A stretch of DNA of 64,000 nucleotides from Oscillospiraceae bacterium (lineage in GTDB: Bacteria > Bacillota > Clostridia > Oscillospirales > Oscillospiraceae). Positions within the stretch are counted from its first letter, which is position 1; each line of letters opens with the position of its first letter. Below are positions 31,384-40,234 of the stretch, piece after piece. The stretch lies in the NCBI GenBank assembly GCA_020025305.1, contig JAHHSG010000003.1, positions 62,001 to 126,000 on the forward strand. Direction: 5' to 3'. The position numbers and the translations under genes are program-made. Below the pieces are notes generated by a model. It searched no databases, was not told the DNA's origin, and worked only from the letters and a program-made list of their open reading frames with translations.

Positions 31384-33216
31384 ATGACACGGGAGGAACT
31401 GCGGGAAAAGGCCAATGATCTGCCGTTGGTACCCGGTGTGTATCTGATGATGGACAAGACCGGCAAAGTCATTTACGTCGGCAAGGCCAAGAAACTGAAA
31501 AACCGGGTCAGCCAGTATTTTCAAAGCGGCGCGGGCCACAACGCTAAGACGCGGGCCATGGTGGCACAGGTGGATCATTTCGACACCATCTTCGTTTCCT
31601 CCGAATTTGAGGCACTGATCTTGGAAAACTCCCTCATCAAGCGTCATATGCCCCGTTATAACATTCTTTTAAAGGACGACAAAGGCTATCCCTTTGTCCG
31701 ACTGGACAGCAAGTCCTCCTATCCCCGTTTCACGCTTGTCAACCGTGCCGCCGACGACGGTGCCAAGTATTTCGGGCCCTTTGGCGGTCGGTACGAAACA
31801 CGGCAGGCCATTGATGCCGTGTGTGCCGCCCTATGTTTGCCCACCTGTTCCCGCCGCTTTCCACGGGATATCGGCAAGGAGCGCCCCTGTCTCAACCACC
31901 ACATCGGGCGCTGTGACGGCTTCTGCATGGAAAACGGCCCCGGTCAGGAGGAATACCGCCACCGCATCGAGCAGGCAGAGCGCCTTTTCTCCGGCAAGCT
32001 GCAGCAGCTCACCGGAGAACTGCAACAGGAGATGGAGGCCGCCGCCGAGGCACTGGCCTTTGAAAAGGCCGCCGCCCTCCGGGATCGCATCCGGGCGCTG
32101 TCCGTATTGGGCAAACAGCAGCAGGTCATCGCCGGTGTGTGCGCCGACACAGACGTGTGGGGCATCTTCCCCGGCGAAGTACGCTGCGGCTGTGCCGTGC
32201 TGCACATTCAGGGCGGCGACCTCTTGGGCCGGGAGGTGAAGGTATTCTCCGCCGCCGCAGAAGAGAACGAGTCCTCCATCCTCGCCTCCGTCCTTAGTCA
32301 GTACTATCTCGATCGGGGCGTGCTTCCCTCGGAAATTTTGCTGCCCTGCCCTCTGGAGGAACAGGACATCTTTGCCGCCCTGCTGACAGAGCAGGCCGGT
32401 CACCGGGTCACGGTGCGTGTTCCCCAGCGTGGCGAGCGTCACGATCTTCTCTTGATGGCACAGCGCAACGCCAAAGAAGAGGTGGAGCGCATGACCTCTG
32501 AAGCTGAACGCACCAGCAAAACACTGGAACTTCTTGGCCATCTGGCAGGTCTGCCCCAACCGCCTCGTCGGCTGGAGGCCTATGACATTTCCAACACCGG
32601 CAGCTCTGATATGGTGGCCTCCATGGTCGTATTTCAGGATGGGAGACCTCTCAAGCGGGACTATCGCCGTTTCCAGATCAAGACGCTGGAACATCCCGAT
32701 GACTACGCCGCCATGCAGGAAGTCCTGACACGCCGTTTCCGCCGCTATTTAGACAATGACGATAAATTTAATACAGCCCCTGATCTCCTGCTCATTGACG
32801 GCGGCATGACCCATGCGCGTGCTGTGGAAGCGGCGCTGGCAGCGTTAGGGCTTTCCCTGCCCGTTTTGGGCATGGTGAAGGATGACCGCCACCGCACCCG
32901 TGCGCTGATGACCTCGGAGGGGCAGGAACTGGGCATCCAACAATGCCCGCCGCTTTTTGCTCTCATTGGCCAAATTCAGGAGGAGGTGCACCGCTTCGCC
33001 ATCACCTATCACCGGGAAAAGCACCGCCGCAGTGCCTTTTCCTCTCAGTTAGATCACATTCCCGGCGTGGGCGATGCACGCAAGAAGGCGCTGATGCGGC
33101 ACTTTAAGACGGTACGAGCCATCTCCTCCGCCTCGTTGGAGGAGTTGCAGCTGGCTGTGCCGCCCAAGGCTGCGCAAGCGGTCTATGATCATTTCCACAA
33201 GGAGGAGACCACGTGA
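31384..33216 (+). CDS. uvrC: Excinuclease ABC subunit C
   Basis: Makes both incisions in nucleotide excision repair. The start at 31384 (MTREELREKANDLPLVPGVY, 610 residues) follows GAGGAGGG. The order is a GIY-YIG nuclease (VPGVYLMMDKTGKVIYVGKA, about 16-35), a UVR motif (LAFEKAAALRDRI near 225), a C-terminal RNase H-like nuclease (DISNTGSSDMVASMVVF near 402) and helix-hairpin-helix motifs (IPGVGDARKKALMRHF near 560). Length is typical. Its stop overlaps the start of a pyruvate-kinase-like gene by four bases. Confidence 0.95.
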   Translation: MTREELREKANDLPLVPGVYLMMDKTGKVIYVGKAKKLKNRVSQYFQSGAGHNAKTRAMVAQVDHFDTIFVSSEFEALILENSLIKRHMPRYNILLKDDKGYPFVRLDSKSSYPRFTLVNRAADDGAKYFGPFGGRYETRQAIDAVCAALCLPTCSRRFPRDIGKERPCLNHHIGRCDGFCMENGPGQEEYRHRIEQAERLFSGKLQQLTGELQQEMEAAAEALAFEKAAALRDRIRALSVLGKQQQVIAGVCADTDVWGIFPGEVRCGCAVLHIQGGDLLGREVKVFSAAAEENESSILASVLSQYYLDRGVLPSEILLPCPLEEQDIFAALLTEQAGHRVTVRVPQRGERHDLLLMAQRNAKEEVERMTSEAERTSKTLELLGHLAGLPQPPRRLEAYDISNTGSSDMVASMVVFQDGRPLKRDYRRFQIKTLEHPDDYAAMQEVLTRRFRRYLDNDDKFNTAPDLLLIDGGMTHARAVEAALAALGLSLPVLGMVKDDRHRTRALMTSEGQELGIQQCPPLFALIGQIQEEVHRFAITYHREKHRRSAFSSQLDHIPGVGDARKKALMRHFKTVRAISSASLEELQLAVPPKAAQAVYDHFHKEETT

Positions 33217-34196
33217 TAAAAACTTATGTAACCCTGGGGCCTGCCTGTTGTGATGAGGCCACTCTTGCCGCCATGCTGCGCATGGGCATCACCGGCTTTC
33301 GTTTAAACCTGTCCCACCGTTCCCTTCCGGAATGCCAGCCATGGACAGATGCTCTGCAGCGTGCCGCCGCATCGGCGGGCATTCCTCCGGAGCTGATTCT
33401 TGATCTGCGCGGACCGGAAATACGTCTGCCCCTCCTCCCCCATCCCATACAACTGCAAGACGGTGATTATTTTCTCTTCGGTGCAGGCGGCGTGGCTCTG
33501 GACGAGGATGTTCTGGCCGTCTTAGCGCCGGGACAGGAAATTCTTGTGGATGACGGCGCTGTGGTATTGACGGTACAAGACAGAGACGAGCACTCCGTCC
33601 GCTGCCGCTGCCCCCAAGGCGGCCTGATTGAGAGCCGCAAAAGTCTGACCCTGCCCGGTGTACAGCTGCAGCGCAGCGCCGTATCCCCCGCTGATGCGGC
33701 CGATCTGGCGGTGGCAGCGCACTACGGCGTTACGGCGGTGATGCAGCCCTTTGTCCGCAGTCGCCGTGATCTTTTGCAGCTGCGACAGACGCTGGCAGAG
33801 CAGGGGCTTGCCCATCTCCATATCTTTGCCAAGGTAGAGGATGCACAGGGCATAGAAACGCTGGAGACATGGATGGATTTGTGCGATGTAGTAACGGTAG
33901 CCCGTGGCGATCTGGGCAGCAATCTCCCCTTATGGGAGCTGCCCCGCGCGCAAAAGCGAATTGCCGCCGCGTGCAGAGCGGCTCACCACGATTTTCTGGT
34001 GGTGACCCACTTACTCCAGAGCATGATTCACAGCCCTGTCCCCACACGGGCAGAGGTCACGGATATCTACAATGCCTGTCTCGATGGTGCAAGTGCCCTG
34101 ATGCTCACCGGAGAAACGGCGCTTGGTGCATATTCCATGGCCGCCGCAGAAATGCTCCTGCGGGTAGCAAAATGCGGAGAGCAAGACCGGTCATAA
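33213..34196 (+). CDS. Pyruvate-kinase-like protein lacking the C-terminal domain
   Basis: Resembles the catalytic barrel of pyruvate kinase. The gene starts with GTG at 33213, overlapping the uvrC stop by four bases. Kinase landmarks are present in order: VTLGPA, FRLNLSH, DLRGPEIR, a short B domain (about 75-150), IFAKVEDAQGIE with the catalytic-type lysine, VARGDLGSNLP and PTRAEVTDIYNACLDGASAL with LTGETALG. At 327 residues it lacks the about 130-residue C-terminal regulatory domain and so is far below the usual 470-585. The TQMLESM-type segment is changed to THLLQSM. It may be an unregulated kinase or a paralogue with another substrate; no full-length pyk is in the window. Confidence 0.8.
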   Translation: MIKTYVTLGPACCDEATLAAMLRMGITGFRLNLSHRSLPECQPWTDALQRAAASAGIPPELILDLRGPEIRLPLLPHPIQLQDGDYFLFGAGGVALDEDVLAVLAPGQEILVDDGAVVLTVQDRDEHSVRCRCPQGGLIESRKSLTLPGVQLQRSAVSPADAADLAVAAHYGVTAVMQPFVRSRRDLLQLRQTLAEQGLAHLHIFAKVEDAQGIETLETWMDLCDVVTVARGDLGSNLPLWELPRAQKRIAAACRAAHHDFLVVTHLLQSMIHSPVPTRAEVTDIYNACLDGASALMLTGETALGAYSMAAAEMLLRVAKCGEQDRS

Positions 34197-34303
34197 AAAA
34201 TAGGGAACGGATTTCTTTAAAAAATCCGTCCCTGCTTTCATATATGCCTTTGCCGCCCGTGATTCCGAACACCAGCATTTTGATCATGGCTTGCCACGAG
34301 TGA

Positions 34304-34334
34304 TAAAAAATCCGACACCTGACGGTGTCGGATT
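34304..34334 (-). terminator. Terminator of ptsH
   Basis: AATCCGACACC and GGTGTCGGATT form an 11-bp stem with a four-base loop, followed by TTTTATC in the minus-strand message, 17 bases after the ptsH stop. A second, weaker hairpin at 34202-34233 follows the pyruvate-kinase-like gene. Confidence 0.88.
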
Positions 34335-34351
34335 CATTTTATATGGTTGGA

Positions 34352-34615
34352 TTACTCGCCAAAGTTATTCTCCACCAGCTCCACCAGAGCGGCGACAGCT
34401 TCCTTTTCATCGGAACCATCAGCGATCAGTGTGATCGTGGTGCCCTTCACAATACCGAGGGACAGAACACCCAGCAAACTCTTGGCATTGACGCGGCGCT
34501 CCTCCTTCTCCACCCAGATACCACATTTGAACTCATTGGCCTTCTGAATAAAGTAGGTTGCGGGCCGGGCATGCAGACCGACCTCGTTCTTAACGGTAAT
34601 TTCCTGAGTATACAT
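34352..34615 (-). CDS. ptsH: HPr-family phosphocarrier protein
   Basis: Carries phosphate from PEP in the sugar phosphotransferase system and, in Bacillota, reports carbon status to CcpA. The 87-residue protein has the active His15 (GLHARPAT) and also the regulatory Ser46 in KSLLGVLSLG, so both enzyme I and HPr kinase sites look intact. It is monocistronic; no ptsI or hprK is nearby, and promoter and terminator are clear. Confidence 0.92.
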   Translation of the reverse strand: MYTQEITVKNEVGLHARPATYFIQKANEFKCGIWVEKEERRVNAKSLLGVLSLGIVKGTTITLIADGSDEKEAVAALVELVENNFGE

Positions 34616-34691
34616 GAAACAAGCTCTCCTTCATACGCAGCATTTTTTGTGATAAAAGCGAAATCGTTAGGTAAAAAATTTCGATACTTCT

Positions 34692-34719
34692 ATTATATCT
34701 AAATAGGAGAATAATGCAA
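34692..34719 (-). promoter_or_regulatory. Promoter of ptsH
   Basis: TTGCAT (34719-34714), 16-base spacer, TATAAT (34697-34692) on the minus strand. Confidence 0.7.
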
Positions 34720-34793
34720 GATTTATTCCTATAAAATTTTTAGAATGCGCCACATTCGCCAAAGAAATTCAGCATTTTCCACAAATTTTCTAC

Positions 34794-37187
34794 TTATTTC
34801 AGTTCTACCACCGTCACGCCTGCCTCTCCTTCGCCGTATCGACCCAGCCGGAAACTCTTCACCGCACGATTTCTCTTGAGAATTTCGTGAACCGCCTTGC
34901 GCAGTGCGCCGGTACCCTTGCCATGGATAATAGTGACTGTTCCCAATTTTGCCATCACGGCACTGTCGATATAATTCTCCACGACACTCTCTGCCTCCAG
35001 TGTTTCGTACCCTCGAATATCCAGTTCCGAAGCGGCACGGGCCCCCAGATGAAGCTTTGGTGCTGCGGTGGCAGCGGCATACTGGCGTTTCTTTTTCTCC
35101 TGTGCCGCTGCCCCTTCAATGAGCCGCACTTGGGATGCCTTCACGGTCATTCGCATTTTTCCCGCCTGCAGCAACAGTGTCCCGTCGTTGTTGACACCCA
35201 CCACGGTGGCAGCCGTCCGTACACCGGGCAGTTCTGCAAGATCCCCTACCTGGAAGGGGCGGCTGGGCGACAGCTCCGGCTCCGCCACCTTTTCTTGGAG
35301 ATGGAGGGCATCCTCCGCCGCTTTCAAATTGCGGCGCACCGACGCTTTGGCATCGTTGACGGATTGGAAATTCGCCTGGCGCTGCTGCTCTTTTCGCAAT
35401 GCGTCCAGCTCGGCAAAAATCTCCTCGGAGCGCTGCTGGGCATCCCGTACGATCCGCCGGGCCTCACTCTCCCCCTTGCTGCGGGCGTTGGCCTTGGCCT
35501 TTTCCATCTGCTCCCGGAAGGTGCGTGCCTTGCGGGCATCTTCCTCCCGCTGCCGCCACAGTCTGTCGGCCTCCTGCTGTGCCTTCTCCAATCGCTGGCG
35601 CTTCTCCTCCAGCTGGGTAAGCACATCCTCAAAGCGGATGGACTCGCTGTCCATCTGCGCTTTGGCCGCCTGAATGACCGTCTCGTCCAGTCCCAATCGC
35701 CGTGATATGGCGAAAGCGTTGGACTTGCCGGGAATACCGATGAGCAGCCGATAGGTGGGCCGCAGCGTCTGTACATCAAATTCGCAGGAGGCGTTTTCCA
35801 CCCCGGCGGTCGTCATGGCAAAGGTTTTCAATTCTGCATAGTGGGTAGTCGCCGCTGTCAGCGCTCCCTTGCTGCGTGCATTTTGAATAATAGCAATCGC
35901 TAACGCCGCACCCTCCACAGGATCGGTACCGGCACCCAGCTCGTCAAAGAGGATCAGGCTGTGCTCGTCTGCCTCCTTCAAAATCTGCACCGTATTGGAC
36001 ATATGGGCCGAGAACGTGGACAGACTCTGCTCAATACTCTGCTCATCGCCCACATCGGCCAGTACTCTCTCAAAAACCGGTACGGCGCTGCCATCATCCG
36101 CCGGAATATGGAGACCGCACTGCGCCATCAAGGCCAGAAGTCCCAGCGTTTTTAACGTCACCGTCTTACCGCCGGTGTTAGGGCCGGTAATTACCAGCGT
36201 ATCAAACTGTTCTCCCAGTTCCACCGTAATAGGCACGGCCTTGGCCGGATCCAGCAGCGGATGACGGGCGCGGCGCAGTACAATGCCGCCCCGCTTGCGC
36301 ACCTCCGGACGGGATGCGCTCATCTGATAACTCAACTGGGCACGGGCGAAAACCATGTCCAGTTGTACCAAAATATCGTAGTCCCACAGAATATTGCTCA
36401 TCTGCGCAGCACATTCTGCTGACAGCTGCCGCAAAATCCGGTCGATCTCCTTTTCTTCACGAGCCTGCAGCTCCCGAAGCTCGTTATTGGCCTGCACCAC
36501 ACCCATAGGCTCCACAAATAGGGTAGCCCCGGAGGAGGAGATATCGTGGACAAGGCCAGGGATGCTTCCCTTATACTCGGCCTTTACCGGCACCACGAAG
36601 CGGCCGTCACGCTGGGTGATCAGCGCCTCCTGCAGCACCTTTCCATAGGATGGTGAGGCAATCATCCGCTGCAAAATCTGACGGCCCTTGGCAGCCGTCA
36701 GCCGCATTTTTCTCCGGATATCTGCCAATTCACTGCTGGCGGTGTCGGCAATGGTCTCTTCATCCAGAATCGCACCGTGGATCTTATCCTCCAGATAACG
36801 GTTGGTATGGAGGGAGGAAAACAGGTGGTCAAGCACTGTAGGCTCTCCCTTGCGCTCGCTGTCATATTCGCTGACCCGGCGGCTGGCCGTCAAAAGCCCC
36901 GCCACATCCAGCAGTTCTCTGGTATTGAGCATTCCCCCATGATCCGCCCGGTTAAGTGCCGTCGCTACATCCTTCACTCCCGAAAAGGAGGGGCTGCCGT
37001 GAAGGCCCAAACGCTCCTTTGCCGCGTCTGTCTCATCCAGCAGCTGCCGCACCTCCGTCACATCCGTCACGGGCCGCAGTTGAAGACTGCGCGCCTTGGC
37101 GGCATCGCTGACCGCCTTGTGGCTCAGTAATTCCAGCACCGCCGGCAGTTCCAGCGTGCGGATGGATTTTTCAAACATTTCGCTCAT
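34794..37187 (-). CDS. mutS2: Endonuclease MutS2
   Basis: MutS-family ATPase with an Smr nuclease domain; in Bacillota it acts on recombination intermediates and on collided ribosomes. The 797-residue protein has a MutS core with ITGPNTGGKTVTLK (Walker A, about 333), FDELGAGTDPVEGA (Walker B, about 412), a long charged coiled coil (about 510-640) and a C-terminal Smr domain (LDIRGYETLEAESV near 717, IIHGKGTGALR). It lacks the mismatch-recognition domain, as expected. It lies 30 bases after recO at the end of the era-recO run. Confidence 0.95.
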   Translation of the reverse strand: MSEMFEKSIRTLELPAVLELLSHKAVSDAAKARSLQLRPVTDVTEVRQLLDETDAAKERLGLHGSPSFSGVKDVATALNRADHGGMLNTRELLDVAGLLTASRRVSEYDSERKGEPTVLDHLFSSLHTNRYLEDKIHGAILDEETIADTASSELADIRRKMRLTAAKGRQILQRMIASPSYGKVLQEALITQRDGRFVVPVKAEYKGSIPGLVHDISSSGATLFVEPMGVVQANNELRELQAREEKEIDRILRQLSAECAAQMSNILWDYDILVQLDMVFARAQLSYQMSASRPEVRKRGGIVLRRARHPLLDPAKAVPITVELGEQFDTLVITGPNTGGKTVTLKTLGLLALMAQCGLHIPADDGSAVPVFERVLADVGDEQSIEQSLSTFSAHMSNTVQILKEADEHSLILFDELGAGTDPVEGAALAIAIIQNARSKGALTAATTHYAELKTFAMTTAGVENASCEFDVQTLRPTYRLLIGIPGKSNAFAISRRLGLDETVIQAAKAQMDSESIRFEDVLTQLEEKRQRLEKAQQEADRLWRQREEDARKARTFREQMEKAKANARSKGESEARRIVRDAQQRSEEIFAELDALRKEQQRQANFQSVNDAKASVRRNLKAAEDALHLQEKVAEPELSPSRPFQVGDLAELPGVRTAATVVGVNNDGTLLLQAGKMRMTVKASQVRLIEGAAAQEKKKRQYAAATAAPKLHLGARAASELDIRGYETLEAESVVENYIDSAVMAKLGTVTIIHGKGTGALRKAVHEILKRNRAVKSFRLGRYGEGEAGVTVVELK

Positions 37188-37217
37188 ATTGCTACTTCCT
37201 ATTGTCTCTGCCGTGCA

Positions 37218-37976
37218 TCAGGTGTCCAATGCCACGGACTTATAGTAATTCAGTGTCCTAAAACTCCGCTCCAGCTGCGCCGCCGCAAAAGCCTCGGCGG
37301 CGTGGCCCAAAAGAGTCATCTCCTGCGGCGGCAGCACGAAGCTGTACAGCCGCTTGGGCGGGCAATTCAAAATATGCTGCATGGCTGCCAGCGCCCCTTG
37401 GGTCAAGGGCAGGGACAGTCCCCCCGGCTCTTTGCATTTGCCGCAGTGAACCACACCACGCACCACATCCAGCATAGGGGCTTCCGGATTGGGACAGCCA
37501 CACACAGCACACCCATCCGCCAACGGTTCAAAGCCGCTCAAAGCCAACAGCCGCAGTTCAAAAGCTGCCTTTACCTGCTGTGGATCTTTTCCCAGTGTTC
37601 CCAACGCATAGAGTGCATTGAGAAGCAGCGGCACGATCTCTGACGCGTCCTCCCCCTCCTCCGTGACGGACTCCGTCAACTCGGACAGATAGGCGGCAAG
37701 GCTCAGCAGTACCAAATCCTGCCGCACTCCGTCAAAGAGTTCCAGCGTAGAACCGGCATCCAGCAAATACCAGTTGCCGCGCTGAAAAATGGTCAGTTCC
37801 GAATATACCAGTAACTGACTGGACGCCGCCAAACGGCTATTTTTTCGCCGTGCTCCCCGGGCAATCACAGGAATGCGGCCCAGCTTCGGCGTCAGAACCG
37901 TCAGGATCTTGTCCGTTTCCTTGGTCTCCGTCTCCCGCAGGACAATGCCATTGATGACCATTTTCCCAGTTTGCAT
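37218..37976 (-). CDS. recO: DNA repair protein RecO
   Basis: Mediates RecA loading with RecF/RecR. The start at 37976 (MQTGKMVINGIVLRETETKE, 252 residues) is chosen because AAGGAGC lies just upstream; a longer frame to 38132 overlaps yqzL. It has an N-terminal OB domain and a central zinc module (CAVCGC and CGKC, about 148-180). It lies 32 bases after yqzL, in the conserved era-yqzL-recO order. Confidence 0.92.
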   Translation of the reverse strand: MQTGKMVINGIVLRETETKETDKILTVLTPKLGRIPVIARGARRKNSRLAASSQLLVYSELTIFQRGNWYLLDAGSTLELFDGVRQDLVLLSLAAYLSELTESVTEEGEDASEIVPLLLNALYALGTLGKDPQQVKAAFELRLLALSGFEPLADGCAVCGCPNPEAPMLDVVRGVVHCGKCKEPGGLSLPLTQGALAAMQHILNCPPKRLYSFVLPPQEMTLLGHAAEAFAAAQLERSFRTLNYYKSVALDT

Positions 37977-38008
37977 TATGTAAGCTCCTTCATAGGACAG
38001 GGACGGCC

Positions 38009-38101
38009 TTAGCCGTCCCTGCGGTTGCTTTCGCAATAGTAAAGATAGGCCTCCGGCGCGCCGGTCTCCAAAAATAATTCCCAGTAGTCCTTTGCATCCA
38101 T
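38009..38101 (-). CDS. yqzL: YqzL-family small protein, 30 aa
   Basis: A 30-codon gene between era and recO, easily missed by length filters. It reads MDAKDYWELFLETGAPEAYL followed by YYCESNRRDG. This matches the YqzL pattern (W-E-x-F-x-x-T-G-x-P-x-A-Y-L) found at the same place in many Bacillota. The ATG at 38101 has AGGAGGTG seven bases upstream. Function is unknown. Its neighbour recO begins 32 bases further on. Confidence 0.8.
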   Translation of the reverse strand: MDAKDYWELFLETGAPEAYLYYCESNRRDG

Positions 38102-38506
38102 CCGTGCCACCTCCTACAAGTAGGATGTGCATATGATAGACAGATATGGGCGGGAGTTTCTACAAAAAGTGGCAGGTACTTCCTGCTCATTTAAAATGCA
38201 TTGTGCTCTTTTCCGCCGCTGGGCGCGCACTCTCGTGCGCAGGAAAACTGGCACAACATTTTCCTTTTATGGAAGATTACTGCTCGTGGTAGCCGTGGGT
38301 GCGCATGAAGTTCACGTTGTCTTTTTCGGAAAAGTGACAGCCCACTTTTCCGAGTGGACTGCGGCGCATTACATGCACTCACTGTCCGCACATCGGACAG
38401 TTCGCACACTGATGCGCCGAGAAGTGTTTTTTTCGACGTACACGCCGCCGCAAAAAACAAATTTTACTTTTTTCGCCGCCATGGCGGCGAACTCTGTGAG
38501 ACTTTT
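38102..38506. repeat. Hairpin-rich spacer with duplicated 3' end of era
   Basis: No intact gene is supported in these 405 bases. Bases 38277-38322 repeat the last 46 bases of era (38507-38552), including the stop codon, with only two differences; the copy encodes the same ending DNVNFMRTHGY, then HEQ for DEQ. Between the copies lie several hairpins: CGGAAAAGTG/CACTTTTCCG near 38327-38351, CTGTCCG/CGGACAG near 38388-38402 and the palindrome CGCCGCCATGGCGGCG near 38475. The block separates era from yqzL by far more than is usual. Confidence 0.6.
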
Positions 38507-39409
38507 TTACTGCTCGTCGTAGCCGTGAGTGCGCATGAAGTTCACGTTGTCTCGCCAGTTTTCCTTGACCTTGACCCAAGTTTCCATATAGACCTTGGTG
38601 CCCATAAACTTCTCAATATCCTGCCGGGCCAGCGTACTGATCTTCTTGAGCATATCGCCGTGCTTGCCGATGATGATGCCCTTATGGCTGGCTTTCTCGC
38701 AATAAATGGTCACATCCAGATCAATGATGCCGTTTTCACGCTCCGTAAAGCGGGTCACCTCCATGGCCGTACCGTGGGGAATCTCCTTTTCCAGGCACAG
38801 CAGCATCTTTTCCCGCACGATTTCGGCACAAACCTGTGCATCCGGCTGATCCGTAGTCATGCCGTCAGGGAACAGCTGGGGGCCTTCCTGGGCGTACTTG
38901 CTCATCTGCTCCATCAGCTCGTCCAAGCCGTCGCCGGTACGGGCAGAGATAGGGATAATCGCCTCAAAATGATTGTAATACGCATTGTAGGCGGCAATGA
39001 CCTCCAAAAGCTGCCCTTTATTCTCCACTGTATCCACCTTGTTGATGCACAAAATGACGGGAATCTTCTCTTCGGCAATACGGCTGAGCAAAATCTTCTC
39101 CGGCTCACCCACATGGGCAATCGGCTCTACCAGCAGCAGTGCGGCCTCCACTTGAGCAAGGCTCTCCCGCACCACCTTCACCATGTAGTCTCCCAGACGG
39201 GAACGGGCTTTATGCAGACCCGGCGTATCCAGCAGCACGTACTGGGTGTCGTCCCGGTTCACCACGCCGTAAATACGGTTACGGGTGGTCTGGGGCTTGT
39301 TGGAAACGATGGCGATTTTCTCGCCCACCAGAGCATTGGTCAAGCTGGACTTACCCACATTGGGCCGGCCGCAGACCGTGATCATGGCAGTTTTGGTAAT
39401 GTTACTCAT
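38507..39409 (-). CDS. era: GTPase Era
   Basis: Ras-like GTPase needed for 16S rRNA maturation and 30S assembly. The 300-residue protein has G1 GRPNVGKSS (about 14-22), G3 DTPG, G4 NKVD, and a C-terminal KH domain (KGIIIGKHGDMLKKIS near 245). It ends RTHGYDEQ. Length is typical. The gene belongs to the ybeY-era-recO run; in B. subtilis dgkA and cdd lie between ybeY and era, but here only a 57-codon membrane protein gene does. Confidence 0.95.
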   Translation of the reverse strand: MSNITKTAMITVCGRPNVGKSSLTNALVGEKIAIVSNKPQTTRNRIYGVVNRDDTQYVLLDTPGLHKARSRLGDYMVKVVRESLAQVEAALLLVEPIAHVGEPEKILLSRIAEEKIPVILCINKVDTVENKGQLLEVIAAYNAYYNHFEAIIPISARTGDGLDELMEQMSKYAQEGPQLFPDGMTTDQPDAQVCAEIVREKMLLCLEKEIPHGTAMEVTRFTERENGIIDLDVTIYCEKASHKGIIIGKHGDMLKKISTLARQDIEKFMGTKVYMETWVKVKENWRDNVNFMRTHGYDEQ

Positions 39410-39530
39410 AGGTGATCCTCAACTTTCTTTGAGCATAATATTTTCTTGCGCCATATGGCGCGTACAAACATTTTACAGCAGCAACCTCCTGCCGCAGGGA
39501 CAACGCATTTACTCTCCCAAGTACGGCGGC

Positions 39531-39704
39531 TCATGAATTGATCAGCACACCCAGCAAAAAAACAATGGCAGCAAAAAGCACACATGCCTTCGCCTTGCTG
39601 CTGGCTGCGGTTTTTTCATCCTCACTTCGAATGGCGGTAATGAAGCAGGCCGGAAACAGCAAGGCCAGAACTGTGGCCGCCAAAATAGCAATATCAGCCA
39701 TCAT
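39531..39704 (-). CDS. Small two-helix membrane protein, 57 aa
   Basis: A 57-codon gene fills the ybeY-era gap. It starts MMADIAILAATVLALLFPAC (an adjacent second ATG at 39701 is equally possible), with AAGGA about ten bases upstream. Two hydrophobic segments (about 4-23 and 40-55) flank a short charged turn (RSEDEKTAASSKAKA). I do not recognise the family. The position is where dgkA (diacylglycerol kinase, also a small membrane protein) lies in B. subtilis, but it is too short and lacks DgkA motifs. Confidence 0.6.
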   Translation of the reverse strand: MMADIAILAATVLALLFPACFITAIRSEDEKTAASSKAKACVLFAAIVFLLGVLINS

Positions 39705-39724
39705 CTCGTCATTTCCTTCCTCTT

Positions 39725-40231
39725 TTACCGTTCCAGTGCCATGGCAGCCATCACTGCCTCCTCCCGTGCGCGCATCTGGGCTTTCATGGCACCTTCGTCC
39801 AGATGGTCATAGCCCAGCAGGTGCAGCACCGAGTGCGTCACAAGGTAGGCAAGCTCCCGCCGCTTGGAATGGCCGTACTCCGTGGCCTGTGCTTTGATGC
39901 GCTCCATAGAGAGCACCATGTCGCCCAAGGGCAGCAGCCCTGTGGCCGGGTCGCACAAGTCCAAAGCCGTTGCCGCCGTGGGCGGCTCACCTGGGGTAAA
40001 CGCAAACTCCGGGAAGCTCAGCACGTCGGTGGGACGGTCTACCTTCCGCATATCCAGGTTAATCTGATGGATGCCCGCATCATTGGTCAGCAGCACATCC
40101 ACCTCGCAGCCCAGATCCACGCCCTCCATCGAAAGGACGGTGCGGATGGTCTTGCGGATGAGAGCACAGTTGCTGTCACTGGAGGCACCGGGGACGTCCG
40201 CCGTCACCGGAATATAATGCCGCTTTGCCAT
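39725..40231 (-). CDS. ybeY: Endoribonuclease YbeY (rRNA maturation)
   Basis: Metal-dependent RNase involved in 16S 3' end processing and ribosome quality control. The 168-residue protein has the zinc motif HSVLHLLGYDH (about 132-142) and the upstream DVLSFPE signature. It lies three bases after phoH and ahead of the small membrane protein gene and era. Length is normal. Confidence 0.93.
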   Translation of the reverse strand: MAKRHYIPVTADVPGASSDSNCALIRKTIRTVLSMEGVDLGCEVDVLLTNDAGIHQINLDMRKVDRPTDVLSFPEFAFTPGEPPTAATALDLCDPATGLLPLGDMVLSMERIKAQATEYGHSKRRELAYLVTHSVLHLLGYDHLDEGAMKAQMRAREEAVMAAMALER

Positions 40232-40234
40232 GGC

